Positions 34,083-45,295 of a stretch of 64,000 nucleotides of DNA are shown here, one piece after another. Below the pieces are notes generated by a model, which saw only the letters and a list, made by a program, of their open reading frames with translations, had not been told where the DNA came from and ran no database searches. Position 1 is the stretch's first letter; every line of letters begins with the position of its first letter. The translations under genes were made by a program, and so were the position numbers. The stretch covers positions 10,810,501 to 10,874,500 of the forward strand of contig CM076944.1 in assembly GCA_039566865.1 (NCBI GenBank), read 5' to 3'. Origin of the DNA: Aurelia coerulea. Its lineage: Eukaryota > Cnidaria > Scyphozoa > Semaeostomeae > Ulmaridae.

Positions 34083-35120
34083 GTGTAATCGCGTAACTTT
34101 AAATCACGTCATTGAACGCAGTTTACATACCAAATCTTCAATAAACTCAGTTGTTACTGTTTAGCAATAAGAATAATCCTTTAAGCTCTGGGTGTCTCCA
34201 CACAACAAACGGCATATATTTCATTGTTGATATATTTATGCGTGTTTTTACACGCGTGTGGTCCATGCAAATGTTAACCTTCCAACAGCAGCTCAGTTTT
34301 GAACTGTGAGATCTGCACTCTGTCGGAATATCCTACGTGCGTATTTCCGCCATGGTAACCAAAGATTGGAATTTGATTTAGAAAAGGACCATAAGGCAAT
34401 CAGAAGTCTGTTGCCTCCTTAATTTGAGTGTCGGTCTTCAGATTCACAGTTTGCGTTTCTAAGGAAGAGATTAACATTGAAACTGTTTCAAATGTTGTTT
34501 ACTTCAAGAGGTTGAAGCTGGGTTAATTACTAAAAGTCAAAAGAGAGCTGCTGTGAGAATATGTAGGTGCTGTAGGCCATTGAGCTGATTCAGACGTTTT
34601 CAAAGTGTTTGAGAGCATTCTCAATTGTTAAATAGAATTTCTAGGTGTAGTTGTTCAAATTTTAGGCAAGCCGTCATCAGGCCGCTGAGCTCTCCTCTTT
34701 TCAAAGCCAATAAGTGATCTCGATGACACGTGATTAACTGATTAGTCGTTAGCTTGGTGAAAGTAGCTACTTTACTGGTCATCTATAACGGGTTTGACAA
34801 TGAAAATGAAAAGGTTTGAAAAATCGTCAGCATTTTGTAGGTTTATTGCCCTCAATAAACTTTTTTTCTACTGTTGTACCAATACCTGTTGGTATTTGTT
34901 ACTGTTGGTACTTGTACAATATACTGTTGTACAAGGACCAACTAGATGTAAGATGCGATTGTCATTTCATTCCTACAAGAAAGTAACTATGAAATTATAG
35001 ATTGGAAGTGGCTGAAAAAAATCCAAGAGAACGAAGAATACACTCTTGAGAAATTTTCTATCTGTTGGTCATTGGTCAAGCGAATTCTTCACTTTTGCTT
35101 CAATGGATAAATATTAAATT
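34083..35120. other. no gene seen
   Basis: AT-rich DNA. A small TGTACCAATACC / GGTATT palindromic patch lies near 34875-34925. Nothing else is supported. Confidence 0.4.
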
Positions 35121-35121
35121 A

Positions 35122-35497
35122 CACGTATTTTTTATAGGAAACTAAGAATTTGGCCCAGTACTGAAAGTTTCTTAACATTATCAGATTTTGAGTACTCAAA
35201 GTTTCTTACGAGTTTCTTACAGGTTCTCATAACAATCTTCATGTTCATTACATGTGCCATCGTGAACATTTCAAAAAAATGTTTTAAGCCTTTCTGATGT
35301 TTAGACATTACTCAAGTACCTTACGAGTAATATGATACAGGAAGCAAATGAAAGAAAAGTAAAAATTTGTCAATAATTTCCTTTATCAAAGTAAATAGTT
35401 TCTTAACTTTTATTCTCCCAGTACTGGAGTTTCTTATTTTTTGGCGATCTGAGAGTTAAGTTTCTTATGGGCAGTTTCTTAAAAAAAGAAATACGTG
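35122..35497 (+). mobile_element. CACGTATTTT-family MITE, full copy C
   Basis: 376 bp, TA on both sides (35120-35121 and 35498-35499). Same block order as copies A and B with more substitutions, so probably older. Confidence 0.88.
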
Positions 35498-35499
35498 TA

Positions 35500-36750
35500 T
35501 ACGGTGTCAAAAACTTGTCCCCCGTTTGTATGGCTGATGTGATTGAAGATGATGGAGATGATGTGATTTCGGTGGTCCCGTTTTTTATAAAGGTGTTATA
35601 GGAAGGGTTTCAACTTAGAGTTTGAGACCTTATTTGTGAGGATCAGACGTGTACGTACACCGTTAAAGAGCAAGTCCGGGGTTTCTAGTAATGTCAAAAA
35701 GCAACCTTACCAGCTGCCGAACACCAAATGTGAGTTCTTTCCAAGTTTTGAGATCTTTTTCTCTTGAAAATTCGTACAACATTTTTCGAAAGTTAGGCCC
35801 AATGTCGTCACCACTTTGTATGAGTACTCGATAAGGCTACCCTCGGTTTGGTGGATCGATTGTGACGTCGGAAAATACTTGAGAGTTTTGCGGGAAAACA
35901 GCCTCTTCAGGTCGAAGGCGAAGTGAGCGAAATGACGTCATAATTTCGCAGATTGAAATGCGCAATTTCACAGAGAAAAGAGAGAGAAGGTTGGAAAAAA
36001 GTACTACACACCTTTCAAAACACTGTAATCTTTCATTTTATCAACAATTATTCCAACCCCAGACTTGTCCTTTAAGGTAAAAGAAACTCAAAGTATTGGC
36101 ACATCGTTGATCTTGCCTGATGTTAACTGTGAGACTTCTTGCAGAAAATGGGAATAAATGTATCCTTTCGTTTTCGTATGTAAGTCTACACATGGAAAGC
36201 GAAGCGAAAGACTTAGCTTCTCTTTCACGAGCCGATAAGCAAGAGAAGTTTAAGCTGAATTTAATATTTGGGCATTCAAATCTACTACTTGGAAGCTGTA
36301 AAATTTTGTAGCCGTCTCTCTATCATTACGAGAAAGGGCATAATTTTGTGAAGCACCAGGAAGATTTTAGCAAATGAGAAAATAAATCCTACTGGTTGTC
36401 CTGAAAAAGTACTCCTATTTGAAATACCACCAACGTATTATTTTAAGGCTGCTCTTCAAATTCCTTTTTTGGCAAGTAGATCATAAAAACCAAATTATTC
36501 TTCCAGGGACAGCTGATCCTGTATTAGATCCAAAGTCAGCAAATTTAGCTCTTTTTAGTGACTATCTTTCACTTTAATCTGCGCTGCGCACTGTTTCCTA
36601 ACAACAAATATCTGGGCCGCTGAAGAAATCGAAGCAATCATTCATTTCATAAAGTCTAGTCTACTAACTTGCATAGGAAAGCTTCTTGTTAACTAAGTGA
36701 AAAGTGTTTGAGTTAGATATAATAGGCTGACATAAATATAAATGTATATA
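35500..36750. other. fragments related to the GGGTGTCC elements; no gene
   Basis: 35503-35640 (GTGTCAAAAACTTGTCCCCC and AGAGTTTGAGACC) resembles the older foldback arm at 4880-5000. 36390-36440 (GGTTGTCCTGAAAAAGTACT) resembles the word at 39969. Both look like single surviving ends. The rest shows nothing supportable. Confidence 0.35.
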
Positions 36751-37349
36751 CAGGGTGTCCCAAAAACATTGTGCCCCGTTTGCCTGAAGATGACAACAAA
36801 ACAGCAAAAGATTCTCGCCAAAATTTTGCATTATGTTGCTTTTCAGATATGCAATTGAGGTTTGCTACTATCCACGTAAAAATCCGTTGAAAAATGATGG
36901 AGCTATGACCTTCAAGAGACCAAATTTGCCTGATGACTGAAACCAGCGGTCGGCCATTTTGTTTTATCATTTTGCAGCGATAAATAGCTCCATGGATGAA
37001 ATGAAACAGCAGCCTCCAATGTCATAGCTCTCGTGAAAATGCTGATAATCATCAGAGAGTTTTCAACTATTTCTTACCTCTCAGAAACTATTTCTTACAC
37101 CCACATGGAGCTATTTATCACTGCAAAATAATAAGACAAAATGGCCGACCGCTGGTTTCAGTCATCAGGCAAAAATGTGGTCTTCTGAAGGTCATAGCTC
37201 CATCATTTTTCAACGGATTTTGACGGGGATGACAGCAAACTTTATTTCAACATCTATAGAGCAACATCATATAAAAGTTTTGCGGGAATCTTTTGCCGTT
37301 TTGTTGCAAGCACCAGGCAGACTTGACACAATGTTTTTGGGACACCTGG
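36751..37349. mobile_element. GGGTGTCCC foldback MITE, copy 2
   Basis: The ends CAGGGTGTCCCAAAAACATT and the complement of CCAGGTGTCCCAAAAACATT, with TA at 36749-36750 and 37350-37351. The arms are ~250 bp, with GGCCGACCGCTGGTTTCAGT in inverted positions. It is clearly homologous along its length to 5028-5623. Confidence 0.9.
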
Positions 37350-37748
37350 TACATTCGACATATTAGATTAGATCTATATTAGATATATTAGATATAAATG
37401 TAAGTCAAATTCAAGCACTGTGATACGACCTCCCAGAATCTTTAGCGACGGCTCATCTGTCAGATGCTTACAGAACGTTTTGAAACAAATCCTTGCATTT
37501 CAAAATGAAACTATAGCAAAAGTTCATGGCACAATCGACATTGTGATCATTTTCAAATCTTAAAAATCAAATTCAAATAGGATGTTTTTGAAAGAAAGGT
37601 AAGCTATCTTGATAATTTCAAATAGATTCATCAATTCATAGAAAGTCGTTGATTAAAAACTAAACTCTCTCTCGAAGAAGACCATTTATTTCCAATCAAG
37701 GGAACACGATTTTTGAACTTGTGAAAAACAAGCAAATGAACAATTGCG

Positions 37749-38100
37749 CAGACACGTAGGAACCGGGGGCACTGTGGGCACGTGCCTTCCCAAGATTTTG
37801 CAACAAACCAAAAAGTACCCTTTTTGTCTTAGGATGTGCCCGATGTGCCCCTTTTGAAGACCGATGCGGACAGAAAGTCGTTTAATTTTGTTATCATTTA
37901 CTTGTGATTTAGTTATGTTTACTGCTCATTTTGTTTCATTACGAAGGAATTCGGATATCTATCAGCATTGACACTAGTTTCTTCTGTATATCACATTTTT
38001 ACCTTCAAAAATCTGATGTATATTATAGTGCTCTTCTTACGAAAAAAATGCCATTGAAATGCCATGCCCAGACAAGTTTAAGATGCTTCCTACTCTCCTG
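37749..38100. mobile_element. hAT-like MITE (CAGAGACGTAGGAA family), copy 2
   Basis: Ends CAGACACGTAGGAACC and the complement of CAGGAGAGTAGGAAGC. The flanks CAATTGCG and CAATTGCA match at seven of eight positions. At 352 bp it is twice the size of copy 1 (13734-13900): the ends are shared, and the middle (37860-38040) is extra AT-rich sequence. Confidence 0.82.
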
Positions 38101-38214
38101 CAATTGCATATATCTGCTTTAAAAGTCATGCCATGATAAATTTTCAAGCTATGCAAGTTTGTGTCCTCATTCTAAAAACTTCTGAAGCTGAGGGTAGGGT
38201 CAAAAATGCTCCTT

Positions 38215-39150
38215 TGGAGTGAAATTGACTTAACAATCTTCATGCTCATTACCTATGCCTTTGTGAACATTTCAAAACAATGTTTAAAAGCTTCGCCAAT
38301 GTTAGGCACCAACCAAGCACCTTGTCTCTTAGCAATACGATACAAGAGGCGGATGAAAAATAAAGTAAAAGCATACTTAGTATTTCCTGAATCAAAATGA
38401 ATACATTCTTATAGACTACCGGGTGAGTCAGAAAAAAGAATCCCCGCTTGGAAGGCCACTGTTCCATGAGTATGAAAGGAATAATATTGAAAACTGTCTT
38501 GTTTTATTGCCAATATGTTCAATTAGGTTTAGTAATTTACCCGGGGCCTTAATCGGCCATATCTTCCCGTGAATAGGGGTGATTTTCTGCAGAAAGCCCC
38601 TTCCAAAAACCTGAAAAAACGAAATGAAAACAATTTTCCTTCCTAAAATTGATGACACTCACATAAATTAATGTATTTTGTCCTCTTGGGAGAATGGAAT
38701 CCCCTTGAACAGGTCATCGATACCAGGGGAGGACTTGTTCATCCTCCCAAGAGGATAGCACGTGCTAAAGCGTCCACAAGTCATACCTAAATTTGTTCAT
38801 GATTTTGGGCACGTTTTGAAGGTTTTTTGAAGAGGCTTTCTCCAGAAAATCCCTCATAATTTCAGAATGGAGTGGAGTGGCCGATTTCAGTCGGGTAAAT
38901 TTTATAGTAGACTTGAGCATTTCTACCATTAAACTATATATTTGCCGATATCATTGCCTTGATATCCAGGAAGACGTGACCTTTCAAACGGGGATTCTTT
39001 TTTCTGACTCACGGGCATATTTTAAACTTGGCCCGGGCCAGCGTCAACTATGTCGATTCCCTTAAGTTTAATTTCCCAGTACTGGAGTGTCTTAATATTT
39101 TGGCGATCTGAGAGTTTAGTTTCTTATTCGCGGTTTGTTATAAAAATATA
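38215..39150. mobile_element. CACGTATTTT-family relic split by another MITE
   Basis: The left part (AACAATCTTCATGCTCATTA, GTGAACATTTCAAAACAATG, TACGATACAAGAGG) and the right part (CCCAGTACTGGAGTGTCTTA, GGCGATCTGAGAGTTTAGTT) are consecutive blocks of the family, separated by the element at 38419-39015. The left terminus is lost, and the right terminus is degraded to ATATAAGTGTA. Confidence 0.7.
38419..39015. mobile_element. GTGAGTCAGAAAAAA foldback MITE
   Basis: The ends CCGGGTGAGTCAGAAAAAAG and the complement CCCGTGAGTCAGAAAAAAG pair, TA lies on the left (38417-38418), and the right flank reads CA. The arms pair for ~230 bp (AGAATCCCCG(C/T)TTG.AAGG, AATTTACCCG). The centre holds CTCTTGGGAGAATGGAATCC beside its partial complement. 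Same family as 24736-25868. Confidence 0.82.
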
Positions 39151-39155
39151 AGTGT

Positions 39156-40180
39156 ATTACAGCATTTATTGAGTTCTTGGCTATATATAGGAAGCATCTG
39201 TATGATCCAATTTCTTGAACTTGTTTGTTTGTTCTTAAAAAGTGTAAACATACAGTACTGAACATAGCACATGAAGTTTTGGGACACATTTGCTGAAGTT
39301 GAGGTTACGAAGAACGGAAAGGCAAATCCATAAAGCTCTTGTTCTTCGATCTATCTAACGGTGATAATGACTTAACCACTATCATACAACATGCTGAGTC
39401 GAAATAAAGTCAAGGAATTACTTAAAGCAATTAACAAATTTAACCTTGCAGTCAAAAGTTATCTTCCTAAAGAGATTTGTAGAGAAAGGGACTTCATGTT
39501 GAGGGATACGAAGGAGTAGAATTGTAGCCTTAGGTCACATGATTAATCCAATTGCATAGAAATAACGGAAGGAAAGATTTCGGGTAGTTTGAAGGAGTTA
39601 TCAATGACCCATAAGAAGTAGATGCAAATTTGAAGCATTATCTTACATGGAATAAGGAAATCTTTCGCAAGGATCCAATAAATATAAGAAGAGAATGCAA
39701 TCCTATTTGTGACGTAAATAAGATTCTATTTTGAAAAAGTGAAGCTCAACTTCTTGTTAATTAAGCCATTTATAGCTGTAATGAATTGGACGATTTCATT
39801 TGGTGAAGGAATTCGTTAAGTCGATGAAAGTGCAACGTGCAAATTAGATATTGGATTTAGAAGGCTTGCTGGGTTCAAACGCTGTCAAATCTTTACATTA
39901 AAGGTAAAGGTGCCGTTGATACTTATATTTGAATATTAAAGTTTCTCTTCTGATGTACAAGCTTCTATTGGGTGTCCCAAAAAAGTACTCCCGTTTGAAA
40001 ATTTTTTAATAATTCGATTATCAAACCTATCACTGCACATTATTTTAGATCTCTTTCGTAAATGATACAAATTCATTTGAAATATGACAGAATGTTTGTT
40101 TTCATTACTTGAAGGGCATGAACTAACGCATTGAAAAATCTCTTTCTGAGCTATACTCTTTAACCAACATCTATAATCTA
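39156..40180. other. no gene; one GGGTGTCCC end
   Basis: GGGTGTCCCAAAAAAGTACT at 39970 is a terminus of the GGGTGTCC type, without a visible partner. Otherwise AT-rich sequence without supportable features. Confidence 0.4.
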
Positions 40181-40374
40181 CAATCCTGGACAAAATATAT
40201 TGGAACAACGTAAGATTCTACAATTTCAAATGAACAACCCCCCTTTTACCCCCGATACAATGTTGCTTGGATGTCTTCAGCTTCAAGATGGCAACAAACA
40301 TTGTTTCGGGGGTGCAAAATATAAAAGTGAGAAGAACTGAAATAATCAGCAAAACTAACTTTGTTCCAGGATTG
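40181..40374. mobile_element. 194-bp CAATCCTGGAACAAA MITE
   Basis: The ends CAATCCTGGACAAA and the complement CAATCCTGGAACAAA, with TA on each side (40179-40180 and 40375-40376). Inner inverted words CCCCCGATACAATGTT and AACATTGTTTCGGGGG add a second stem. Confidence 0.78.
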
Positions 40375-40421
40375 TAGCCTAAGATCCGAAAATGTGGAAC
40401 GCAACAATCCTCTGCCATTAA

Positions 40422-40588
40422 TCAAAGAGCCATCGTCACTCAGTTTCCTCTGCAGGCACGAAGAATTTCAGACTGTCAGAAATCAAGTTTGGCCTCAGCA
40501 GAAACCAAGGATCAAGACTGCAGGATCACGAAACTTTTACTGTGACTGAACTGTTTTATCAGTTGAACTACTGCATTGCGGATGTGAG
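40422..40588 (+). repeat. dispersed ~180-bp repeat, copy B
   Basis: Aligned by eye with 30878-31060 and 41998-42176. Its right edge adjoins the LINE relic. Confidence 0.4.
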
Positions 40589-41058
40589 CAGAAGTGGACC
40601 AAGGACAGATCCCTGAGATACATCATAAGTAATGCTGAGATGACTGGAGTTACAACAATTTACTGAAACATACTGACTTCTGTTGCTGAGATAGGAAAGA
40701 AACCATGCTAGAGCTGTTCTTCGAATGTCATAATGCTCAAGTTTGTCAAGGAGAATTTGATGATTAGTCAAATACTTTTTGTAGGTCGAGAAAGATTCCG
40801 AATCCAAATTTCTTGTTGTCCAAAGAATTCTTGATTGATTTCGTAATACTGATCAGTGCACGATTAACAGAATGACTAGCACATAAACCAAACTGGAGAT
40901 GATGAAATTGTATATACCTATTTCTAAAAATTGTATAAGCGCTTATACATTAGTTTCTCTGTAGTCTTACTGAAAGTAGACAAACGAGATATTGGTCTGT
41001 AGTTTGAAGCAGTCAGAGGGCAACCCTTCTTGAATAAACCCTTCTTTACTATGGACAT
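40568..41058 (-). pseudogene. decayed LINE reverse transcriptase fragment
   Basis: Read on the minus strand from 41058 downward, consecutive RT blocks appear in different frames. These are KKGLFKKGCPL then SNYRPIS (RT block around the first conserved strand), a degraded FLDL-KVFD (motif A; the usual A-F-D is altered to V-F-D), HQILLDKLEHYDIR, WFLSYLSNRSQYVSV, and SQGSVLGPLL (motif B, where the usual P-Q-G is S-Q-G). The fragment stops before YADD. At least one frameshift and stops are present, so it is dead. The order matches the CR1/jockey-like RT at 59780-60480. Confidence 0.85.
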
Positions 41059-41060
41059 TG

Positions 41061-41201
41061 AATTAAAGGGAGTACAAAGACCAGCATGCTTTTCGCGAAG
41101 TCAGCAACTTGCTCTGCACAGCTTCCAGAATAACTGACTGTACGAAATTCACAAAAAACAGACGATGGCAAAGGCTGCTGGTCTTTGTACTCTCTTTAAT
41201 T
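41061..41201. mobile_element. 141-bp MITE with AATTAAAG(G/A)GAGTACAAAG ends
   Basis: AATTAAAGGGAGTACAAAGA at the left and the complement of AATTAAAGAGAGTACAAAGA at the right, continuing through CCAGCA. The inverted repeat is ~28 bp. It abuts the LINE relic. The target duplication is not clear. Confidence 0.65.
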
Positions 41202-41203
41202 GT

Positions 41204-43079
41204 GAAAGTACTTTGTCTTACTAAGCTCAGCTACAACACGGTTTCTAAACTGTTTATATATAAATGCTTCGTTGTTTCATCTGATCTTTTCCTAAGTTTT
41301 TTACAATTTGTCTCTGAGAGGCATCATTTTCTGAATTCTATTATTTATCCCTAGAAATAGATCTTTTGAAAACAGCTTTCTCCCACAACTTACATCTCCC
41401 TCATAAAGAAATTGTCGCTCCAAATTACTGCCCTTATTTGGATCTTGAGAATCGTATGTGCTAGATGTGATGGTAGGCGTTTTCAATGCAATACTCTAAG
41501 ATGGTTGCTGAGTCCACAATGTTAAGTAAAATTTCCAAAATAACGCAAGAATTGTTGATCGATCTATAAGCCATTAAAACATAACAAACATTCAGAGAAT
41601 GTTTTTTGTTATGCGGGAATCAGTTCTTTTCACTGTCCTGTTTGAGGATGAAAGTAAAATTCCTCGGAAGCCGAGATTTATTTGATCGCAGCACCGGATA
41701 GGTTTTCCTTTTGTCCTAAAATACAAACATGTTGTTGCAAAATGAATATTCCCATGACAACAGCTGTTCCACCTCTTTTATGAAAATAACTGGAATAGTT
41801 GGGATAGTGTCCTAAACAAGATGAATGTTACTGGATATAGATCTCTCCTGATAAGGAAAGGACTTGAAGGAATCTCAAAGGAACTCCATTTTTACGGGGG
41901 TGTCATAAAGATTCTGCTATCTTGGATGAAGGCTAAGCACAGGGTGTCAGTATTAACAGTTTAAACAAATGTAAACTTGCGATAAAAATACAAGTTATAT
42001 ACTCTCACTCTTTCCGTCAGCTAGGGTCCTTTACGGGCATGCTGAACTTTCTGACTCTCTGAAAATCAAATTTGGCATTAGTGAAAAATATAGATCCACA
42101 CTGCAGTGAGTTGAACTGCTAGAGAAATTCCTACTGTAGTTGACCCTCCTATCATCTCGATTGCTACGTAAAATTGTCACCGTTGTAAAATACTATACCT
42201 CATATAAATGGGATATAAATACAAAGATATTAGAAGCTTCAAGTGCATGAGAATTAAAACATTTGGAATAAATTTTGCAGCAATAAAGTCAGGAAAGGTC
42301 GTGAAAGTAAGGCCGCTGTTTCAAACTTATTGTTTGAGTGTGGAAGTTCATCTAGTTCTTTCAAATAAATGTGCCAAATAGAATAGGCTTCCTATATCTG
42401 ATTCTAAAGCTAAGGATCAGCAAAAGCATAGTCCTAAAAATCATTCATATAACTGCTCCAACGATGACACGATAGACACAGGGAGTTTTCCTGTGTTTCG
42501 ATATCTCTAAATGGACACTATTTCGAAAGCAGAATTTCTTGTCTTGAATCTTGAGGATGAATTTTCGCCACCCCTGGTAACTTTACAAAAGACGATAAAT
42601 CTTTGTTAAATTATCCTTAAAGGAAATAACTTTCTTCTATAACATCTTAAAATCATTATGAATCACTCCAGGACGCGAAATTGTTAATTCCACAGGAGCT
42701 TTGCAAGCAATGAGAGGAATTCCGCATTAGTAATACTTAATTATAATTTATGCAGATTATACCTCAAAGTTAATGATTTCCTGATGAATAAAACTCATGG
42801 GGATTATGGGAATGTACTGTTAACCAGCCACTAGGAAGTGGCTCGTTCATACCTTTGTTTACAACAAAGCAAAAAAATGATTTTACCAACCATTTCCTAC
42901 AAAAAGATAATCTCAGACAATGCTGCAAGTGGCTTGTACTTTGTTGCTATGATTTGGTTGGGAGCTTTCATTGGTTGAGCTTTTAGGAAGAAGCAAGATT
43001 TCTACAACTGATAGCCTATCAAGGTTAGCCAGTAACATGATTATGATTATAAAGGCACAGAAAATCAATTCGCCATCAC
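41204..43079. other. mostly featureless; dispersed repeat copy C inside
   Basis: 41998-42176 is the third copy of the ~180-bp repeat (with GGGTCCTTTACGGGCATGCT, CTTTCTGACTC and TCCACACTGCAGTGAGTTGA). No gene is supported in the remainder. Confidence 0.4.
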
Positions 43080-43176
43080 TTTAGACTTGCCCCATGTCTG
43101 CTTCGTCAACTGTAATAAATAAGTCTAGACTACCTTGACGAAATATTTTGACAAAATAGACTTGGGGCAAGTCTAC
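43080..43176. repeat. small hairpin
   Basis: TAGACTTGCCCCATGTCT and the near-complement AGACTTGGGGCAAGTCTA flank ~60 bases; a CATCACTT word follows both ends. It may be a tiny MITE or chance. Confidence 0.5.
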
Positions 43177-43342
43177 CATCACTTGGAAAGACAGAGGGTA
43201 CACACAAACAAGATCGTACCAGCTACGAATGTAATTCATTGCAAGGGACAAGAGTACCGTAAACGCTCTATTAAGCCACCGGGGACCTATTTGATTTTGG
43301 ACCCTCAAGAAGGGGGCTTATTAGAGAGGGGGAGAGGCTTAA

Positions 43343-44211
43343 CCCTAATCCTACCGGGCTTTTTTTGATCTAACATAGCCGGGGGGGGGTGCTTTCCACC
43401 CCCCCTCTATAAATAGCCGTAGACTAATGGGAAATCATTGAAACTTGGCAAGGGCGTAGTCCTAGCTATTCTTAGCCGATTGGTAGTTTTGGGCGTGGCC
43501 ACCTCATTAGGTGACGTCACTATGACGTCATAATGCCGGAAAATGTCAAAATATATGGCTTTCCGGCTTATTTGTTCTAAAAACGGAATAAAGGTAATCT
43601 GAATGACTTTTTCCATTCTTATTTGGCGTATTATTCATTTCCAATTCAAATATGATGCATATGAGTGTTTTTAGACTGTTATTTTGGAAGAAAATGACAA
43701 AAATTGATGACGTCATAACTAAAAACTGTGTTTTTCTGCCAAAAATTGATAATAATTAGCTCAAATGCTTTTAAAGTATTGCATAACGCAATTCTATGCA
43801 TTTTTAACAAAATCTATCGGAAAAAACTTCAAAATTTGCCAAAATGACCCAAAATGGCAGCCAGAGTGACGTCATCATTTAAGAATGCTGACGTCAGCAA
43901 AATCCATTGTTATTGACAACAATAGAAAGCTAATTGTTTGCTGATTCTTTTAAAGTACAATAGTCAACGTTTGGAACTAATTCTGGGAGTAAAAATATCA
44001 AAATCATTAATTTTTCTAATACCTTGCTCCAAATATGGTAGTGTCATCTGTCACGTGACACCTATTGTTCAAAAATTTAATTTTCAAAATGTAGCTAACA
44101 GATAATTAGTAATTGTCAGAGAGTTTGAGGGTCATAGCTTTTGTCGTTAAAGAATGCTCTGCAAAAAACCGACAGGGGGGGTGGAAAACACCCCCCCCGG
44201 TAGGATTAGGG
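43343..44211. mobile_element. piggyBac-like MITE, copy 2 (TTAA target)
   Basis: TTAA at 43339-43342 and 44212-44215, with ends CCCTAATCCTACCGGG and complement. The G/C palindrome next to each end (GGGGGGTG...CACCCCCC) and the 869-bp length match copy 1 in design (867 bp), although the terminal sequence differs. The interior has five TGACGTCA palindromes and no ORF with recognisable transposase motifs. Confidence 0.9.
43512..43896. promoter_or_regulatory. cluster of five TGACGTCA (CRE-like) palindromes
   Basis: Exact TGACGTCA occurs at 43512, 43523, 43708, 43867 and 43889. The octamer is the known consensus site of CREB/ATF bZIP factors. All five lie inside the piggyBac-like MITE. Binding is inferred, not shown. 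Confidence 0.5.
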
Positions 44212-44548
44212 TTAATAGAGAGGTGAGCTTATTCACAAAGTCAAATGACGGGGATGCAGATGACAGCCTTTTGATTCTTTCAAACCATATTTTGTGGATT
44301 CAATATACCATTTTACGACTCAAATACATAAATCTGACAAAGTTTTATCTCAAACCATATCAAAATTAACATACAAGCTTATCTAGCTCAATAGATGAGA
44401 AATCTTTGGTAACCGCTGGAATTTGATATAAGAGAGGGGGGGGGCTTAATAGAGGGTGAGAGTTTATTCAAAATTTTGACTCAGAGGGGAGGGGCTTATT
44501 AGAGAGGGGGAATTAATAGAGAGGGGGCTTAATAGAGCTTTTACGGTA

Positions 44549-45295
44549 CTACACGATATCAATCTCTCTTCACATGAACAGAGCTACGAGGATGATTTTC
44601 TGTCTCCTCTGATCGCCAATGATCTCTATTATATATTTTTTTAAAGTTTCCACAGGTTTCATTACATTTTTCTTAAATTTCCCTTTTTTGCATGAAAACC
44701 ATTACGTGGCCTTTTAAAAGCCAACGACTTCACAGGATGAGCATTGAAACAAAATTCAATGTGATATATTTGTTAAAAATATTTGTACGAAACGATTGCC
44801 AAAAAACTGTCAAAATAGCTAGCGGCTCTGTTCTCTCTGAGGCTAAATATAATTCCCATATGTGGGAGATGATACTTGATATTTTTATTTATTACGCTGA
44901 ATTGAATAGGGAATTCGAATTCTAAGTTTATGTTACAATGCTATCAATGCCAAGTTCAAATATGGTTTCATTAATTGTGTCTGCATCCTGACAGAAATAA
45001 AGTGTGATGAACAAATAAACGATATCTCTGGCACCATAGATTGGCCATTATAAGACAAAATAGCAATTATAATACAATTATTACTTTTACATACACAATT
45101 AGATTGCACATCACTGGGTAACGATAGTAACACAGTTTCATGTACAAATTATAGGAAATAAGATGCCTACTGCAACAACAAAACAAGTTCATCATTTCTG
45201 GGAAATAGAACGAGAATAGAATGGAAATTGCTAACATGCAAATATACTCTAAGCACACATGTGCTTATTGCTTTCTGCACATTTCTTTCTTTTTC
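44549..45295. other. no gene or repeat recognised
   Basis: AT-rich sequence; small opposing frames without motifs. Confidence 0.4.

Larger units (their letters stand above)
43257..44546. mobile_element. CCGTAAAA...TTTTACGG MITE, copy 2, hosting a piggyBac-like MITE
   Basis: Begins CCGTAAACGCTCTATTAAGC after TA (43255-43256) and ends GGCTTAATAGAGCTTTTACG before TA (44547-44548). Repeated GAGAGGGGGCTTA words sit at both ends. It is split at a TTAA in its left part by 43343-44211; the two halves then follow the order of copy 1 (31125-31541). A single left-hand fragment of the family is at about 54588-54770. Confidence 0.85.
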
